Of a DNA stretch of 64,000 nucleotides, positions 45,851-55,151 are shown piece by piece. The stretch's first letter is position 1; every line of letters begins with the position of its first letter. Source of the stretch: Sphingomonas mucosissima (GTDB lineage Bacteria > Pseudomonadota > Alphaproteobacteria > Sphingomonadales > Sphingomonadaceae); the NCBI RefSeq assembly GCF_002197665.1, contig NZ_NBBJ01000001.1, forward strand, positions 1,054,001 through 1,118,000. The letters are read 5' to 3'. The notes below the pieces were generated by a model that saw nothing but the letters and a program-made list of their open reading frames with translations, was not told where the DNA came from and made no database searches. The translations under genes and the position numbers were made by a program.

Positions 45851-46851
45851 CAGGCCGCCACGCGGCTCCGATACGGCGCGTAGAAGTCGGCTAGCATGCT
45901 GAGCACCACCTTCGCGTCGGGCTCCTTGTTCACGGCGTTGCGGAACTCGGCCGAGCCGTGAATGCCCTTGGTGTACCAGCCGATGTGCTTGCGTGCCATG
46001 TTGACGCCGGTCAGCGTGCCATAGTGGCTTAGCATCGCCTCGTAATGCTCGACAATCACATGATATTGTTCGTTAAGCGAAGGCTCGTCCCGGATCGGCC
46101 GCCCGGAAAGCGCGTCCATTACCTGACCCAGCAGCCACGGCCGGCCATAAGCCCCGCGGCCGATCATCACGCCATCGGCGCCCGAATGCTCCAGAGCCGC
46201 CTGGGCGTCCTCGACGGAGCAGATATCGCCGTTGACGATAACCGGCACGGTCACGGCTTCCTTCACCCGCTGAACGAAGCGCCAGTCTGCCGAGCCCTTG
46301 TACATCTGATTGCGCGTACGCCCGTGCACCGTCACCATCTTGGCGCCGAGATCCTCAGCGATGCGCGCAAGCTCCGGCGCGTTCAGGCTATCGTGGCACC
46401 ATCCGATCCGCATCTTCACGGTGACGGGTGCCGCCACCGCCTTCACCACCGCGTCGATGATCGCGCCGGCATTCTTCAGATCCCGCATCAGGGCCGACCC
46501 GGCGTCGCCGCTCGTCACCTTGCGCACCGGACATCCCATGTTGATGTCGATGATCGCCGCGCCTTTTTCCTCGGCCAGCTTCGCTGCCTCGGCCATTTCA
46601 TACGGCGTGCAGCCAACGAGCTGCATGGAAACCGGCTCTTCGGACAGATGCCAGGCCGCCTTCTGAATAGACTGGCGTGTTTCACGGATCGCCGCCTGGC
46701 TGGCGATCATCTCCGTGACGTTAAGGCCGGACCCATAGCGCCGCACCAGCGTCCGAAACGGTTGATCGGTGACGCCCGTCATGGGGGCGAGAACCACCGG
46801 TTCATCGATCCGTACCGGGCCAATCTCAATGGGGGCGAGCGTGCGCATCAA
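45850..46851 (-). CDS. dusB: tRNA-dihydrouridine synthase DusB (NifR3)
   Basis: DusB reduces uridine to dihydrouridine in tRNA D-loops with FMN and NADPH. The 333-residue TIM-barrel protein shows [13 protein letters not shown], the [11 protein letters not shown] block with the catalytic Cys, [12 protein letters not shown], and [12 protein letters not shown]. It is first gene of the dusB-ntrB-ntrC cluster, the arrangement that gave it the name nifR3 in Rhodobacter. It diverges from ispDF over about 80 bases. Confidence 0.96.
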   Translation of the reverse strand: MMRTLAPIEIGPVRIDEPVVLAPMTGVTDQPFRTLVRRYGSGLNVTEMIASQAAIRETRQSIQKAAWHLSEEPVSMQLVGCTPYEMAEAAKLAEEKGAAIIDINMGCPVRKVTSGDAGSALMRDLKNAGAIIDAVVKAVAAPVTVKMRIGWCHDSLNAPELARIAEDLGAKMVTVHGRTRNQMYKGSADWRFVQRVKEAVTVPVIVNGDICSVEDAQAALEHSGADGVMIGRGAYGRPWLLGQVMDALSGRPIRDEPSLNEQYHVIVEHYEAMLSHYGTLTGVNMARKHIGWYTKGIHGSAEFRNAVNKEPDAKVVLSMLADFYAPYRSRVAA

Positions 46852-46931
46852 ACCGTTTGCCTGAAAAACAGGCAGGTAAGCGATGACGGCAGCGCTGGCA
46901 AGGCGCGTCCGATCCCGCTACGGGCGCGCCG

Positions 46932-48056
46932 ATGAAGACCGTTGCGCTGATTGTGGCTGCTGGAAAGGGAGAGCGCATGGGCGGCGCACTGCCCAAGCAG
47001 TTCGCCCCTCTTGCTGGCCGACCGATGCTGGCGTGGAGCTACGCCGCTCTGTTGGCGCATCCGGCGATCGACGAGGTGCTCGTGGTCGTCGGGGAGGGCC
47101 ATGAGCCGTTGCTCCGATCCGCCCTGCCCGGCGCCCGATCCACGATTGGCGGCGCAACACGGCGGGAATCGGTGCGTCGGGGTCTGGACGCGCTGCGAGA
47201 GGCCGATCGCATCCTGATCCACGATGCGGCGCGGCCATTTATTTCTGCCGACGTCATAGATCGCCTCCTCGCGGCGCTGGATGAGGCCGACGGTGCCGTT
47301 CCCGTGCTGCCGGTTGCGGACACGCTGGTGGCGGCGAATGGCGCCAACGTGCCGCGCGACGGTCTTTCCCGCGTTCAGACGCCGCAGGCGTTCCGCTTCG
47401 CCACCGTCCGCCGTGCGCACGCGGACTGGTCAGGTGACGAAGCAACCGATGACGCGCAAATGGTTCGCGTTCTTGGCGGATCGGTGGCACTCGTGCAGGG
47501 CGATGCGATGCTTGAGAAGGTGACCTGGGCTGGAGATCTCTCCGCGGCCGAAGCACGGATCGGCTGGGAAACGCGCACCGCGACCGGCTATGACGTCCAC
47601 CGCCTGGCCGAGGACGAAGAGCTTTGGCTCGGCGGCGTGCGCATCCCGCACACGCACGGGCTCTCCGGCCACAGCGATGCCGATGTTGCGCTCCACGCAC
47701 TGACGGACGCCCTGCTCGGCACCATCGCGGCGGGTGACATCGGCCTTCACTTCCCGCCCAGCGATCCACAATGGCGCGGCGCCGAATCCGGGCAGTTCCT
47801 GCAGCATGCGGCCGGGCTTATCGCGGCGAAAGGCGGTCAGATCACCTTCGTTGACCTGACCATCATCTGCGAAGCGCCGAAGATCGGCCCGCATCGTGAA
47901 GCCATCCGCATAAGGATCGCGGAACTTCTACGCCTCTCGCCCGATCGCATCAGTGTGAAAGCAACAACAACAGAGCGGCTGGGGTTTACCGGACGAAGCG
48001 AGGGCATTGCGGCGCAAGCAGCGGCCACCATTCGTCTGCCGGGAGTACGCGTATGA
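46932..48056 (+). CDS. ispDF: Bifunctional IspDF (CDP-ME synthase / MECDP synthase)
   Basis: A fusion of two MEP-pathway enzymes, typical of alphaproteobacteria. The N-terminal IspD domain (about 1-215) attaches CTP to methylerythritol phosphate, with the nucleotide-binding AAGKGERMGGALPKQF and HDAARPF. The C-terminal IspF domain (about 217-374) cyclises the product to ME-cPP and releases CMP, with zinc ligands in YDVHRL and HSDADVALHALTDALLG. The non-consecutive steps (IspE lies between) make this fusion notable. It overlaps the next orphan gene by 4 bases (ATGA). Confidence 0.97.
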   Translation: MKTVALIVAAGKGERMGGALPKQFAPLAGRPMLAWSYAALLAHPAIDEVLVVVGEGHEPLLRSALPGARSTIGGATRRESVRRGLDALREADRILIHDAARPFISADVIDRLLAALDEADGAVPVLPVADTLVAANGANVPRDGLSRVQTPQAFRFATVRRAHADWSGDEATDDAQMVRVLGGSVALVQGDAMLEKVTWAGDLSAAEARIGWETRTATGYDVHRLAEDEELWLGGVRIPHTHGLSGHSDADVALHALTDALLGTIAAGDIGLHFPPSDPQWRGAESGQFLQHAAGLIAAKGGQITFVDLTIICEAPKIGPHREAIRIRIAELLRLSPDRISVKATTTERLGFTGRSEGIAAQAAATIRLPGVRV

Positions 48057-48583
48057 AGCGCATGTTAGCCGTTCTTGCCGTGCTGGGAATGCCAAGCGCC
48101 GCGCTCGCCCAAACGCCGTGCCTGACGACGTCGGAGGCCGAGTCGATCACGCTAGTCGCCTTCCCTGACATCATTCTCGAAACCGGACGCGTTTGCACCA
48201 CCCTCCCCGCGCGCAGCCTTGTTCGCCGCACCTCGGGCCCGTTCATCAGCCGGTATCAGGTGGAGGCGGACCGCGCATGGCCGGCGGCGCGGGCGGCGCT
48301 CGCGAAGCTGAGTGATCCGCGCCTCTCCATGCTGTTGCTTCAGTCCGACTTTGCGCGTCCGCTGATCACGTCCCTGATCGCGCCGCTGATCGTCGGGCGG
48401 GTGCAGCCCTCTGACTGCGGCACCATAGACCGGCTGGCTACGCTGCTCGAGCCGCTGCCGCCGCGCAACACTGCAGGGATCGTGGTGACCAGTCTTCAGC
48501 ACCTGAAAGCCGAAAAGGCGCGCGGCGTTGCTGCCGTGCGCGACGTACCCGATCTGCCCGTGTGCTCGGCGCCCCGCTCGTGA
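48053..48583 (+). CDS. Exported protein of unknown function
   Basis: A 176-residue exported protein with signal peptide MKRMLAVLAVLGMPSAALAQ. The mature part has four cysteines, in TPCLTTSE, GRVCTTL, SDCGTID and PVCSAP, which could form two disulfide bonds. It is mostly helical in appearance, with repeated Ala/Leu segments. I recognise no family. It is translationally coupled to ispDF upstream and to cinA downstream (GTGA), so it is a stable operon member. A role in the envelope is an inference only. Confidence 0.75.
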   Translation: MKRMLAVLAVLGMPSAALAQTPCLTTSEAESITLVAFPDIILETGRVCTTLPARSLVRRTSGPFISRYQVEADRAWPAARAALAKLSDPRLSMLLLQSDFARPLITSLIAPLIVGRVQPSDCGTIDRLATLLEPLPPRNTAGIVVTSLQHLKAEKARGVAAVRDVPDLPVCSAPRS

Positions 48584-49110
48584 GCGACAGCTTGCTTCCT
48601 GAAGCATTGGTCGCATCGGCGACGCGGGTGATCGAGGCCAATCGGGCTGCTGGCCGCCGGATTGCGGTTGCCGAAAGCTGCACCGGCGGCTTGGTCGCGG
48701 CCGCCCTCACCGAGATTGCTGGGTCTTCCGACGTGCTGGAAGCGTCGATCGTCAGCTATGCGAACGAGGCAAAGATGGGGCTCCTGCATGTGTCAGGGGA
48801 CGTCATCGAAACCTTCGGCGCGGTCTCCATCGCGACGGCCTGGAGCATGGCGCAGGGCGCCCTGGAAGTGACCACTGCCGATGTTGCAGTGGCCATCACC
48901 GGGATCGCAGGGCCCGGCGGCGGCAGCGCAAAGAAGCCGGTCGGGACCGTGGTGTTCGCGCGGGCCGAACGCGGCGGAGATCCCGCCAATGTCGTGGCGG
49001 ATCGCCGCGAGTTCGGCGATCTCGGTCGGGCCGGCATCCGCCTTCAGGCGGCGCTGTGCGCGCTCGACTTGCTGATGCCCCCGCCGGCGGAGGAGCCGCC
49101 CGCGCCGTAA
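48580..49110 (+). CDS. pncC: CinA-family C-terminal nicotinamide-nucleotide amidohydrolase
   Basis: A 176-residue stand-alone CinA C-terminal domain. Relatives (E. coli YdeJ/PncC) deamidate NMN to nicotinic acid mononucleotide in NAD salvage. Signatures are IAVAESCTGGLVAAALTEI, SIVSYANEAKMGLL, and AITGIAGPGGGSAKKPVGTV. The N-terminal MoCF domain of full CinA is absent. The GTG start overlaps the preceding gene. The 3' end overlaps ratA, read from the other strand, by 67 bases. Confidence 0.92.
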   Translation: MSDSLLPEALVASATRVIEANRAAGRRIAVAESCTGGLVAAALTEIAGSSDVLEASIVSYANEAKMGLLHVSGDVIETFGAVSIATAWSMAQGALEVTTADVAVAITGIAGPGGGSAKKPVGTVVFARAERGGDPANVVADRREFGDLGRAGIRLQAALCALDLLMPPPAEEPPAP

Positions 49111-49529
49111 AGCTTGCGCGCACGCTCTTCGAATGCGCCGATCATCTTGCGCAGCGCCATGGTGAACACCTGGCCTGCCAGCATCTCGAACATTCGGTTC
49201 TTGAACTGGAAGTCGACCGAAAAGTCGACAAGGCACCCGCCGCCATCCGGCCGGAAACGCCATTCGTTGTGCAGGTACTTCAAAGGTCCATCGATGTAAT
49301 CGACGTGGATTTGACCCGGCCGCTGCTTCTGGACCCTTGAGGTAAACGTCTCGCGCAGCCCCTTGAAGCCGACGATCATGTCGGCCACCGTTTCTTCCGG
49401 CCCGTCCTGGCGCACGCGCATGGCGATCACCCAGGGAAGGAACTCCTGATACGCCTTCACATCAGCAACCAGATCGAACATCTGTTCCGGCGTGTAGGGC
49501 ATCGCCCTCGTTTCGCTATGCTTTGGCAA
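49044..49529 (-). CDS. ratA: RatA/Coq10-type START domain protein
   Basis: A member of the polyketide cyclase/START family, like E. coli RatA (proposed to block ribosome subunit joining) and yeast Coq10 (ubiquinone chaperone). The 161 residues begin [21 protein letters not shown] if translated from the TTG at 49529; this matches the family N-terminus and overlaps the lipA stop by 14 bases. [14 protein letters not shown] and [11 protein letters not shown] are family motifs. The C-terminal Gly/Ser tail overlaps cinA. A ubiquinone role is more likely in this lineage. An ATG at 49502 is a shorter alternative. Confidence 0.88.
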   Translation of the reverse strand: MPKHSETRAMPYTPEQMFDLVADVKAYQEFLPWVIAMRVRQDGPEETVADMIVGFKGLRETFTSRVQKQRPGQIHVDYIDGPLKYLHNEWRFRPDGGGCLVDFSVDFQFKNRMFEMLAGQVFTMALRKMIGAFEERARKLYGAGGSSAGGGISKSSAHSAA

Positions 49530-50436
49530 GCTGCGCCTCACGTGCTGCCCGCAGCCTCGCGAAATCATCGCCCGCGTGATAGCTCGAGCGGGTTAACGGG
49601 GACGAGGCGACCAGCAGAAAGCCTTTGGCCCGGGCGATCGCGGCATAAGCATCAAACGCCTTTGGCGTGACGAACTCGGCGACCTTTGCGTGGCGCGGGG
49701 TGGGCTGGAGATATTGGCCCATCGTCAGGAAGTCGATGTCGGCCGAGCGCATGTCGTCCATCACCTGGTGGATTTCCAGCCGCTCCTCGCCCAACCCGAG
49801 CATCACGCCCGACTTGGTAAAGATGGAAGGGTCATGCCGCTTCACGCTCTCCAGCAGGCGAAGCGACGCGTAATAGCGCGCGCCCGGTCGAATGGTCGGG
49901 TACAGCCGCGGCACCGTTTCCAGATTGTGATTGTACACGTCGGGGCGCGCCGCAACGATCGACTCCACCGCCGCTTGCGTCTTGTTGCGAAAATCCGGTG
50001 TCAGAATCTCAATCGTGGTCGTTGGCGTGTTCCGCCGCAGCGCCTCGATCACCTTCACGAACTGAGACGCGCCGCCATCCGGCAGGTCGTCGCGGTCAAC
50101 GGAGGTGATCACGATATGCTGCAGGCCCATCTCGGCCGCCGCGACCGCGACATGCTCCGGCTCCAGCGGATCGACGGCACGCGGCATCCCCGTCTTCACG
50201 TTGCAAAAGGCGCAGGCCCGTGTGCAGGTGTCCCCCAGGATCATCACCGTGGCATGCTTTTTCGTCCAGCATTCACCGATGTTCGGGCACGCCGCTTCCT
50301 CGCACACGGTGGCGAGGTTGAGGCGGCGCATCAGCTGCTTGGTTTCGGTAAACCCGACGGATGAGGGCGCCTTTACCCGGATCCAATCTGGTTTGCGGGC
50401 GCGTTCGGGCCTAGCGAGCGGAAGTATCTCGGTCAT
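49516..50436 (-). CDS. lipA: Lipoyl synthase
   Basis: LipA inserts two sulfurs into protein-bound octanoyl groups, completing lipoic acid for 2-oxoacid dehydrogenases. From [10 protein letters not shown] there are 306 residues. The auxiliary iron-sulfur cluster ligands Cys45, Cys50 and Cys56 ([12 protein letters not shown]) and the radical-SAM cluster Cys71, Cys75 and Cys78 (CTRACAFC) are all present. The conserved C-terminal Ser segment TRSSYHAGD binds the auxiliary cluster. An upstream start at 50475 would add 13 residues. It is followed by ratA with a 14-base overlap. Confidence 0.97.
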   Translation of the reverse strand: MTEILPLARPERARKPDWIRVKAPSSVGFTETKQLMRRLNLATVCEEAACPNIGECWTKKHATVMILGDTCTRACAFCNVKTGMPRAVDPLEPEHVAVAAAEMGLQHIVITSVDRDDLPDGGASQFVKVIEALRRNTPTTTIEILTPDFRNKTQAAVESIVAARPDVYNHNLETVPRLYPTIRPGARYYASLRLLESVKRHDPSIFTKSGVMLGLGEERLEIHQVMDDMRSADIDFLTMGQYLQPTPRHAKVAEFVTPKAFDAYAAIARAKGFLLVASSPLTRSSYHAGDDFARLRAAREAQLAKA

Positions 50437-50491
50437 GTCGCAGTGCGAGATAGCGACTGGCAGCGGCTGAAACAACGCGTATAGGGCGTTG

Positions 50492-51124
50492 ATGACCGTC
50501 TTCTCCGATCTTGTAGCCGGCTACAGCCGCTTCCGCGAACATGGCTGGGCACAGGAACGCGAACGGTGGGCAAACCTGGCAGAGGGGCAGTCGCCCAAGG
50601 TCATGGTGATCGCCTGCTCCGACAGCCGCGCCGACCCGGCAACCGTTTTCGACACGTCGCCCGGCGAAATCTTCGTGGTACGGAACGTGGCGAACCTCGT
50701 GCCCCCATTCGAAACTGGCGGCGGTCGCCATGGCGTCTCAGCGGCGCTTGAATTCGCCGTCACGCAGCTGAAAGTTCAGGAAGTGGTCGTAATGGGCCAT
50801 GGGATGTGCGGCGGCGTGCACGCGTCGCTGACGAGCCGCTTCGTCGACTCAACCCCGGGCGAAGGCGGGTTCATCGCCCACTGGATCGATCTGCTCGACG
50901 AAGCACGCGACCGCGTGATGGCCGAACATGGCACCGGCGACGACGCGGCGCGCGCCCTGGAGCTTGAAACCGTTCGGGTCAGCCTCGCCAATTTGCGCAC
51001 CTTCCCCTTCGTTCAGGAGGCGGAATCGGTGGGGCAGCTGACGCTGCACGGGGCATGGTTCTCGATCAAAGAGGGCGTGCTCTGGGTCATGAACGAAGAA
51101 GGCCGTTTTTCTCCAGCGGACTGA
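50492..51124 (+). CDS. can: Beta-class carbonic anhydrase
   Basis: This zinc enzyme interconverts CO2 and bicarbonate, supplying bicarbonate for carboxylations. The 210-residue product has Cys42 in ACSDSRADP with the Asp-Arg dyad (Asp44, Arg46) and the second ligands His and Cys in [18 protein letters not shown] and [11 protein letters not shown] are further family blocks. The ATG at 50492 is adjacent to a TTG that would add one residue. It diverges from lipA with only about 55 bases between the starts. Confidence 0.95.
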   Translation: MTVFSDLVAGYSRFREHGWAQERERWANLAEGQSPKVMVIACSDSRADPATVFDTSPGEIFVVRNVANLVPPFETGGGRHGVSAALEFAVTQLKVQEVVVMGHGMCGGVHASLTSRFVDSTPGEGGFIAHWIDLLDEARDRVMAEHGTGDDAARALELETVRVSLANLRTFPFVQEAESVGQLTLHGAWFSIKEGVLWVMNEEGRFSPAD

Positions 51125-51158
51125 CCGCCGCATACCGTGCCGCGGCCGAATTGTGCGC

Positions 51159-51638
51159 TCACGCGGCCGATACGGGGCCCGCGATCCCGGCGAGCAATTG
51201 TGCAAGTTGCGCTTCGATGGCGCGATCCTCCGCGTAATTGGCGGAGAGCGCGGGCAACATCGCCGGCGATTCGCTCCCAGCCAGCGCCATCGCCGTCTCT
51301 ATCGAGACGATCTCGGCCGCCTTCGCTTTGCGCAATGCGCCGATCAGCGCGATGTCGCGGATCGGGCCCCGCTGATGGCTGCGGGCGTCCCGGTCGGCGT
51401 CGTCCAGGATCCCGCTCATCCACAGGTTGGCCGGCGCTCCCTGAAGGTCTGACATATCGTCTAGCCGCGCGGCATGGTGCCGAGCGTTGACGCTGTCGCG
51501 CTCAATCACATCCCGTAACCCGCTGTCCGTCGCAGCGTGGGCCAGCGGCGGCAGGCGCTCGACCAGCAACTGCTTGCCAGCGCGCAGATCCTGCAAGGCA
51601 ATGTGAAGCAGGGCGGCGCGCGATGCGGTAAGCGACAT
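51159..51638 (-). CDS. DUF892/YciE-YciF-type ferritin-like protein
   Basis: A 159-residue, mostly alpha-helical protein. The N-terminal block IALQDLRAGKQLLVERLPPL, followed by AATDSGLRDVIERD and ARHHAARLD, resembles the DUF892 ferritin-like family (YciE/YciF), four-helix proteins often induced by osmotic or general stress. Metal ligands cannot be assigned with certainty, and parts look degenerate. It converges on the carbonic anhydrase gene and lies 39 bases beyond the aspS stop, on the same strand. Confidence in the family is moderate. Confidence 0.7.
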   Translation of the reverse strand: MSLTASRAALLHIALQDLRAGKQLLVERLPPLAHAATDSGLRDVIERDSVNARHHAARLDDMSDLQGAPANLWMSGILDDADRDARSHQRGPIRDIALIGALRKAKAAEIVSIETAMALAGSESPAMLPALSANYAEDRAIEAQLAQLLAGIAGPVSAA

Positions 51639-51677
51639 TTTGGCTTAGCGCATGCGTCGCCGCCGAGTTCCCGAGCT

Positions 51678-53501
51678 TCAGCCCGCGTCGGGTGCAACCG
51701 CTTTGGCGACGTCCTTCGGCTGCTCTGCCGTCACCCGGATGTTGAGCTCCCGCAATTGCTTCGCGGTGGCGAAGTTCGGCGCACCCATCATCAGGTCTTC
51801 GGCCTTTTGCGTCATGGGGAAGACAATCACTTCGCGGATGTTCGGCTCGTCCGCCAGCAGCATCACGATGCGATCGATGCCCGGTGCGGAGCCGCCGTGC
51901 GGCGGGGCGCCATATTTGAACGCGTTGATCATTCCGGCAAAGTTGGTGTCGACATCCTGCTGGCTGTACCCGGCGATCTCGAATGCCTTGTACATGATCT
52001 CGGGCCGGTGGTTCCGGATCGCGCCGGATGACAGCTCGATGCCGTTGCAGACGATGTCGTACTGATAGGCCAGGATATCGAGCGGATCCTTGGTCTCCAG
52101 CGCCTCCATCTCGCCCTGCGGCATGCTGAACGGATTGTGGCTGAAATCGACCTTCTTCGCCTCTTCGTCATACTCGAACATCGGGAAGTCGACGATCCAG
52201 CAGAACTCGAAGCGGTTCGTGTCGATCAGACCCAGCTGCTCGGCGACCCGGGTACGGGCAAGCCCCGCGAGCTTCGCGGCCTGCGCTTTCTTGCCGGCCG
52301 CGAAGAACACGCCATCATCTGGCCCAAGCCCCAGCGCTTCGGCAAGTTCACGCATGCCGATGTCACCGTGGTTTTTGGCGATCGGCCCGCCGAATTCGCC
52401 GCCCTTGCGGCTGGCATAGCCCAGGCCCGCGAACCCCTCGGATTGCGCCCAGGCGTTCATGTCGTCGAAGAACTTGCGGCTCTTGTCCGCGGTGTTCGGT
52501 GCTGGGATCGCGCGCACCACATCGCCTGCTTCCACGATCGAAGCGAACCGGCCGAAGCCCGAGCCCGAGAAGAAGCCGCTCACGTCAGAGATGATCAGCG
52601 GATTGCGCAGGTCCGGCTTGTCGTTGCCGAACTTAAGCATCGATTCACGATAAGGAATGCGCTTGAACGGCAGCGGGCTCACCGTGCGGCCTTTGCCCTG
52701 CCAGTTGGCGAACTCCTCGAAGACGCCGTGCAAAACCGGCTCAATCGCCGCGAACACGTCTTCCTGCGTGACGTAGCTCATCTCGAAGTCGAGCTGGTAG
52801 AATTCACCGGGCGAGCGATCGGCGCGCGCGTCCTCGTCGCGGAAGCACGGCGCGATCTGAAAATAGCGATCAAAGCCAGCCACCATGAGCAGCTGCTTGA
52901 ACATCTGCGGCGCCTGCGGCAGCGCGTAGAACTTGCCGGGGTGGACACGGCTGGGCACGAGATAATCGCGCGCGCCCTCCGGCGAGGAAGCCGTGAGGAT
53001 CGGCGTCTGGAATTCGGTAAAGCCCTGGTCGACCATCCGGCGACGGATCGAGGAAATGACGCTCGACCGCAGCATGATGTTGGCGTGCAGCTTTTCGCGA
53101 CGGAGATCGAGGAAGCGATAGCGAAGGCGAATGTCCTCTGGATAGTCCTGCTCGCCGGCGACAGGCATCGGCAGTTCCTGCGCCTGGCTCTGCACGGTAA
53201 CGCCGCGCGCGAACACCTCGATCTCGCCAGTAGCGAGATTTGCGTTCACGGTGCCTTCCGAGCGAGCTTTCACGACCCCATCGATCGTGATCACCGATTC
53301 GGCCCGAAGCGACTCCAGTATCGGCAGTGCGGGCGAATCGGTGTCCGCCACGATCTGCGTGATGCCATAATGATCCCGCAGATCGACGAAGAGCACGCCG
53401 CCGTGATCGCGCTTGCGGTGGATCCAGCCCGACAGGCGGACCTCGGCTCCGACATCAGCGGCGGTAAGCGCGGCACAAGTGTGCGAACGATAAGCGTGCA
53501 T
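51678..53501 (-). CDS. aspS: Aspartyl-tRNA synthetase
   Basis: AspS charges tRNA-Asp and, in species lacking AsnRS, may also charge tRNA-Asn. The 607 residues comprise an OB-fold anticodon domain ([20 protein letters not shown]), the class IIb catalytic domain with motif 2 ([18 protein letters not shown]), a GAD insertion, and motif 3 ([11 protein letters not shown]). The start [18 protein letters not shown] is conserved. The 175-base region upstream is shared with the divergent rnd gene. Confidence 0.97.
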   Translation of the reverse strand: MHAYRSHTCAALTAADVGAEVRLSGWIHRKRDHGGVLFVDLRDHYGITQIVADTDSPALPILESLRAESVITIDGVVKARSEGTVNANLATGEIEVFARGVTVQSQAQELPMPVAGEQDYPEDIRLRYRFLDLRREKLHANIMLRSSVISSIRRRMVDQGFTEFQTPILTASSPEGARDYLVPSRVHPGKFYALPQAPQMFKQLLMVAGFDRYFQIAPCFRDEDARADRSPGEFYQLDFEMSYVTQEDVFAAIEPVLHGVFEEFANWQGKGRTVSPLPFKRIPYRESMLKFGNDKPDLRNPLIISDVSGFFSGSGFGRFASIVEAGDVVRAIPAPNTADKSRKFFDDMNAWAQSEGFAGLGYASRKGGEFGGPIAKNHGDIGMRELAEALGLGPDDGVFFAAGKKAQAAKLAGLARTRVAEQLGLIDTNRFEFCWIVDFPMFEYDEEAKKVDFSHNPFSMPQGEMEALETKDPLDILAYQYDIVCNGIELSSGAIRNHRPEIMYKAFEIAGYSQQDVDTNFAGMINAFKYGAPPHGGSAPGIDRIVMLLADEPNIREVIVFPMTQKAEDLMMGAPNFATAKQLRELNIRVTAEQPKDVAKAVAPDAG

Positions 53502-53553
53502 GTTTCGTTTCTCTCGTCACCCCGGCGGGCGGCCGGAGTCTCGTGCAGCAAGG

Positions 53554-53570
53554 GTGGCGCTCTCCGCCAC
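53554..53570. repeat. Inverted repeat between aspS and rnd
   Basis: GTGGCG (53554-53559) and CGCCAC (53565-53570) form a 6-bp stem with a 5-base loop inside the divergent promoter region. The nearby CACCCCGGCGGGCGGCCGGAG segment resembles a degenerate palindromic intergenic repeat. No function can be assigned. Confidence 0.3.
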
Positions 53571-53676
53571 GAAGCACCAACGGGTGTCGGAACAACGGGC
53601 AAGGCGATAGATCGCGCCCCTCCCCTTCCATCCCCTCTTTGTCAACCCGCCCACACGGGTCTATGGGGCGCCGCTT

Positions 53677-54852
53677 ATGCACGTTCACCCGCTTATCACC
53701 GACAGCGCCACGCTCGCCAATCTGTGCGCCCGTCTCGCCGACGCCCCCTTTGTGTGCGTTGATACCGAGTTCATGCGGGAGAACACGTACTGGCCGGAAC
53801 TCTGCCTGATCCAGATCGCCGACACCGAGGAAGCGGCCGCGATCGACCCGAAGGCACCCGGTCTTGATCTGCAACCGTTGCTCGATCTCCTGGTCAACAA
53901 CGATGATGTGTTGAAAGTCTTCCACGCCGGCGGCCAAGACATCGAGATTATCTACAATCTCACCGGCAAGACGCCTTACCCCATGTTCGACACGCAAGTC
54001 GCGGCAATGGCGCTCGGGCAGGGTGAGCAGATCGGGTATTCGAACCTGGTCGATAGCTGGCTGGGTATTCAGGTCGACAAGGGCGCGCGGTTCACCGATT
54101 GGTCGCGTCGCCCCTTGGATCAGCGACAGGTCGATTACGCGATCGGCGATGTCACTCACCTCTCCGCGATCTTCCCGCGCATGCTGGAGCGTCTAAAGAA
54201 GACCAATCGTGGCCAGTGGCTTGATCAGGAGATGGAGCGGATTTCCGATCCCGCCAATTACGCCAACGATCCCGATCTCGCATGGAAGCGCGTGCGCATC
54301 TCTGGCCGGCGCCCCGACGTGCTTGGCCGCCTGAAGGCGATCGCCCGGTGGCGTGAGGTGGAGGCGCGCGCAAAGGATCTGCCGCGTGGCCGCATCGTCA
54401 AGGACGAGACGATTGCGGACATCGCCGGCCATCCGCCGCGCAAACAGGCCGATCTTGCCAAGGTGCGGGGCCTCTCCGCAACATGGGCATCGAACGACAT
54501 CGGCAAACGGCTGATGGCCGCGATCGAAGCCGCGGAGCCGTTGTCGGCAGATGAAATGCCGCCGCGCGAGGATCGCAAGCCCGGCCTCGGCAAGGACGGG
54601 GCGCTCGTTGCCGATCTGCTGAAACTCCTGCTGAAGATTCGGGCGCGCGACATTGACGTCGCGCCACGGCTTCTGGCGCGCAGTGAGGAGCTAGAGGCGC
54701 TCGCTGCCGGTCAGCGTGATCAGCTGGCGATCCTGCAGGGATGGCGCTTTGATCAGTTCGGCCGCGATGCGCTCGATCTGGTCGAAGGACGGCTTGGCTT
54801 TGGCGTGCTCGGCGGAAAGCTCAAGATGACTCGGACGGAGGATCTGGCGTGA
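53677..54852 (+). CDS. rnd: Ribonuclease D
   Basis: RNase D is a 3'-5' exonuclease for tRNA and small RNA 3' ends. The 391 residues contain the DEDDy motifs DTEFMRE (Asp29, Glu31), the second Asp in KVFHAGGQDIEI, and YAIGDVTHL. One HRDC domain (about 210-290: ALARWR-like segment with DLPRGRIVKDETI) follows. Its stop overlaps a small lipoprotein gene by 4 bases. The C-terminal region is weaker in similarity. Confidence 0.94.
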   Translation: MHVHPLITDSATLANLCARLADAPFVCVDTEFMRENTYWPELCLIQIADTEEAAAIDPKAPGLDLQPLLDLLVNNDDVLKVFHAGGQDIEIIYNLTGKTPYPMFDTQVAAMALGQGEQIGYSNLVDSWLGIQVDKGARFTDWSRRPLDQRQVDYAIGDVTHLSAIFPRMLERLKKTNRGQWLDQEMERISDPANYANDPDLAWKRVRISGRRPDVLGRLKAIARWREVEARAKDLPRGRIVKDETIADIAGHPPRKQADLAKVRGLSATWASNDIGKRLMAAIEAAEPLSADEMPPREDRKPGLGKDGALVADLLKLLLKIRARDIDVAPRLLARSEELEALAAGQRDQLAILQGWRFDQFGRDALDLVEGRLGFGVLGGKLKMTRTEDLA

Positions 54853-55130
54853 AAGCAATCGTTCTTGCGGCCGTTCTACTTGCAGGGTGCGCGACCACGG
54901 ATCGGGAATCAACCTCGGCTGAGCCCAAAGCCGGCTGCAACGCAGCCGCCGTGCAGGACCTCGTCGGCAAACCCTTGAGCGCCGCGCAGGCCGATGCGAA
55001 GCGTCGCGCGGGTGCCGCCATGGTTCGCAGCTATGAAACGGGCGCAGCGCTCACCATGGACTATCGCGCCGATCGCTTGAACATCGAAACCGATACGAAC
55101 GGCACGGTCGTCAAGCTCTCCTGCGGCTAA
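54849..55130 (+). CDS. I78-family peptidase inhibitor lipoprotein
   Basis: A 93-residue lipoprotein: signal peptide MKAIVLAAVLLAGC with lipobox LLAGC. The rest matches the I78 inhibitor family (Aspergillus elastase inhibitor type): CNAAAVQDLVGKPLS, RRAGAAMVR, and LTMDYRADRLNIETD with a final Cys. Relatives inhibit serine proteases, and this one is probably anchored in the envelope. The GTG start overlaps the rnd stop. Which protease it inhibits is unknown. Confidence 0.82.
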   Translation: MKAIVLAAVLLAGCATTDRESTSAEPKAGCNAAAVQDLVGKPLSAAQADAKRRAGAAMVRSYETGAALTMDYRADRLNIETDTNGTVVKLSCG

Positions 55131-55151
55131 GACAATGCCTGTGCGGTGGTG

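Noticed and set aside
52137-53762. 541-codon open frame on the plus strand across aspS
   Set aside because: It is a compositional shadow of aspS with an Arg/His-rich translation and no recognisable domain.
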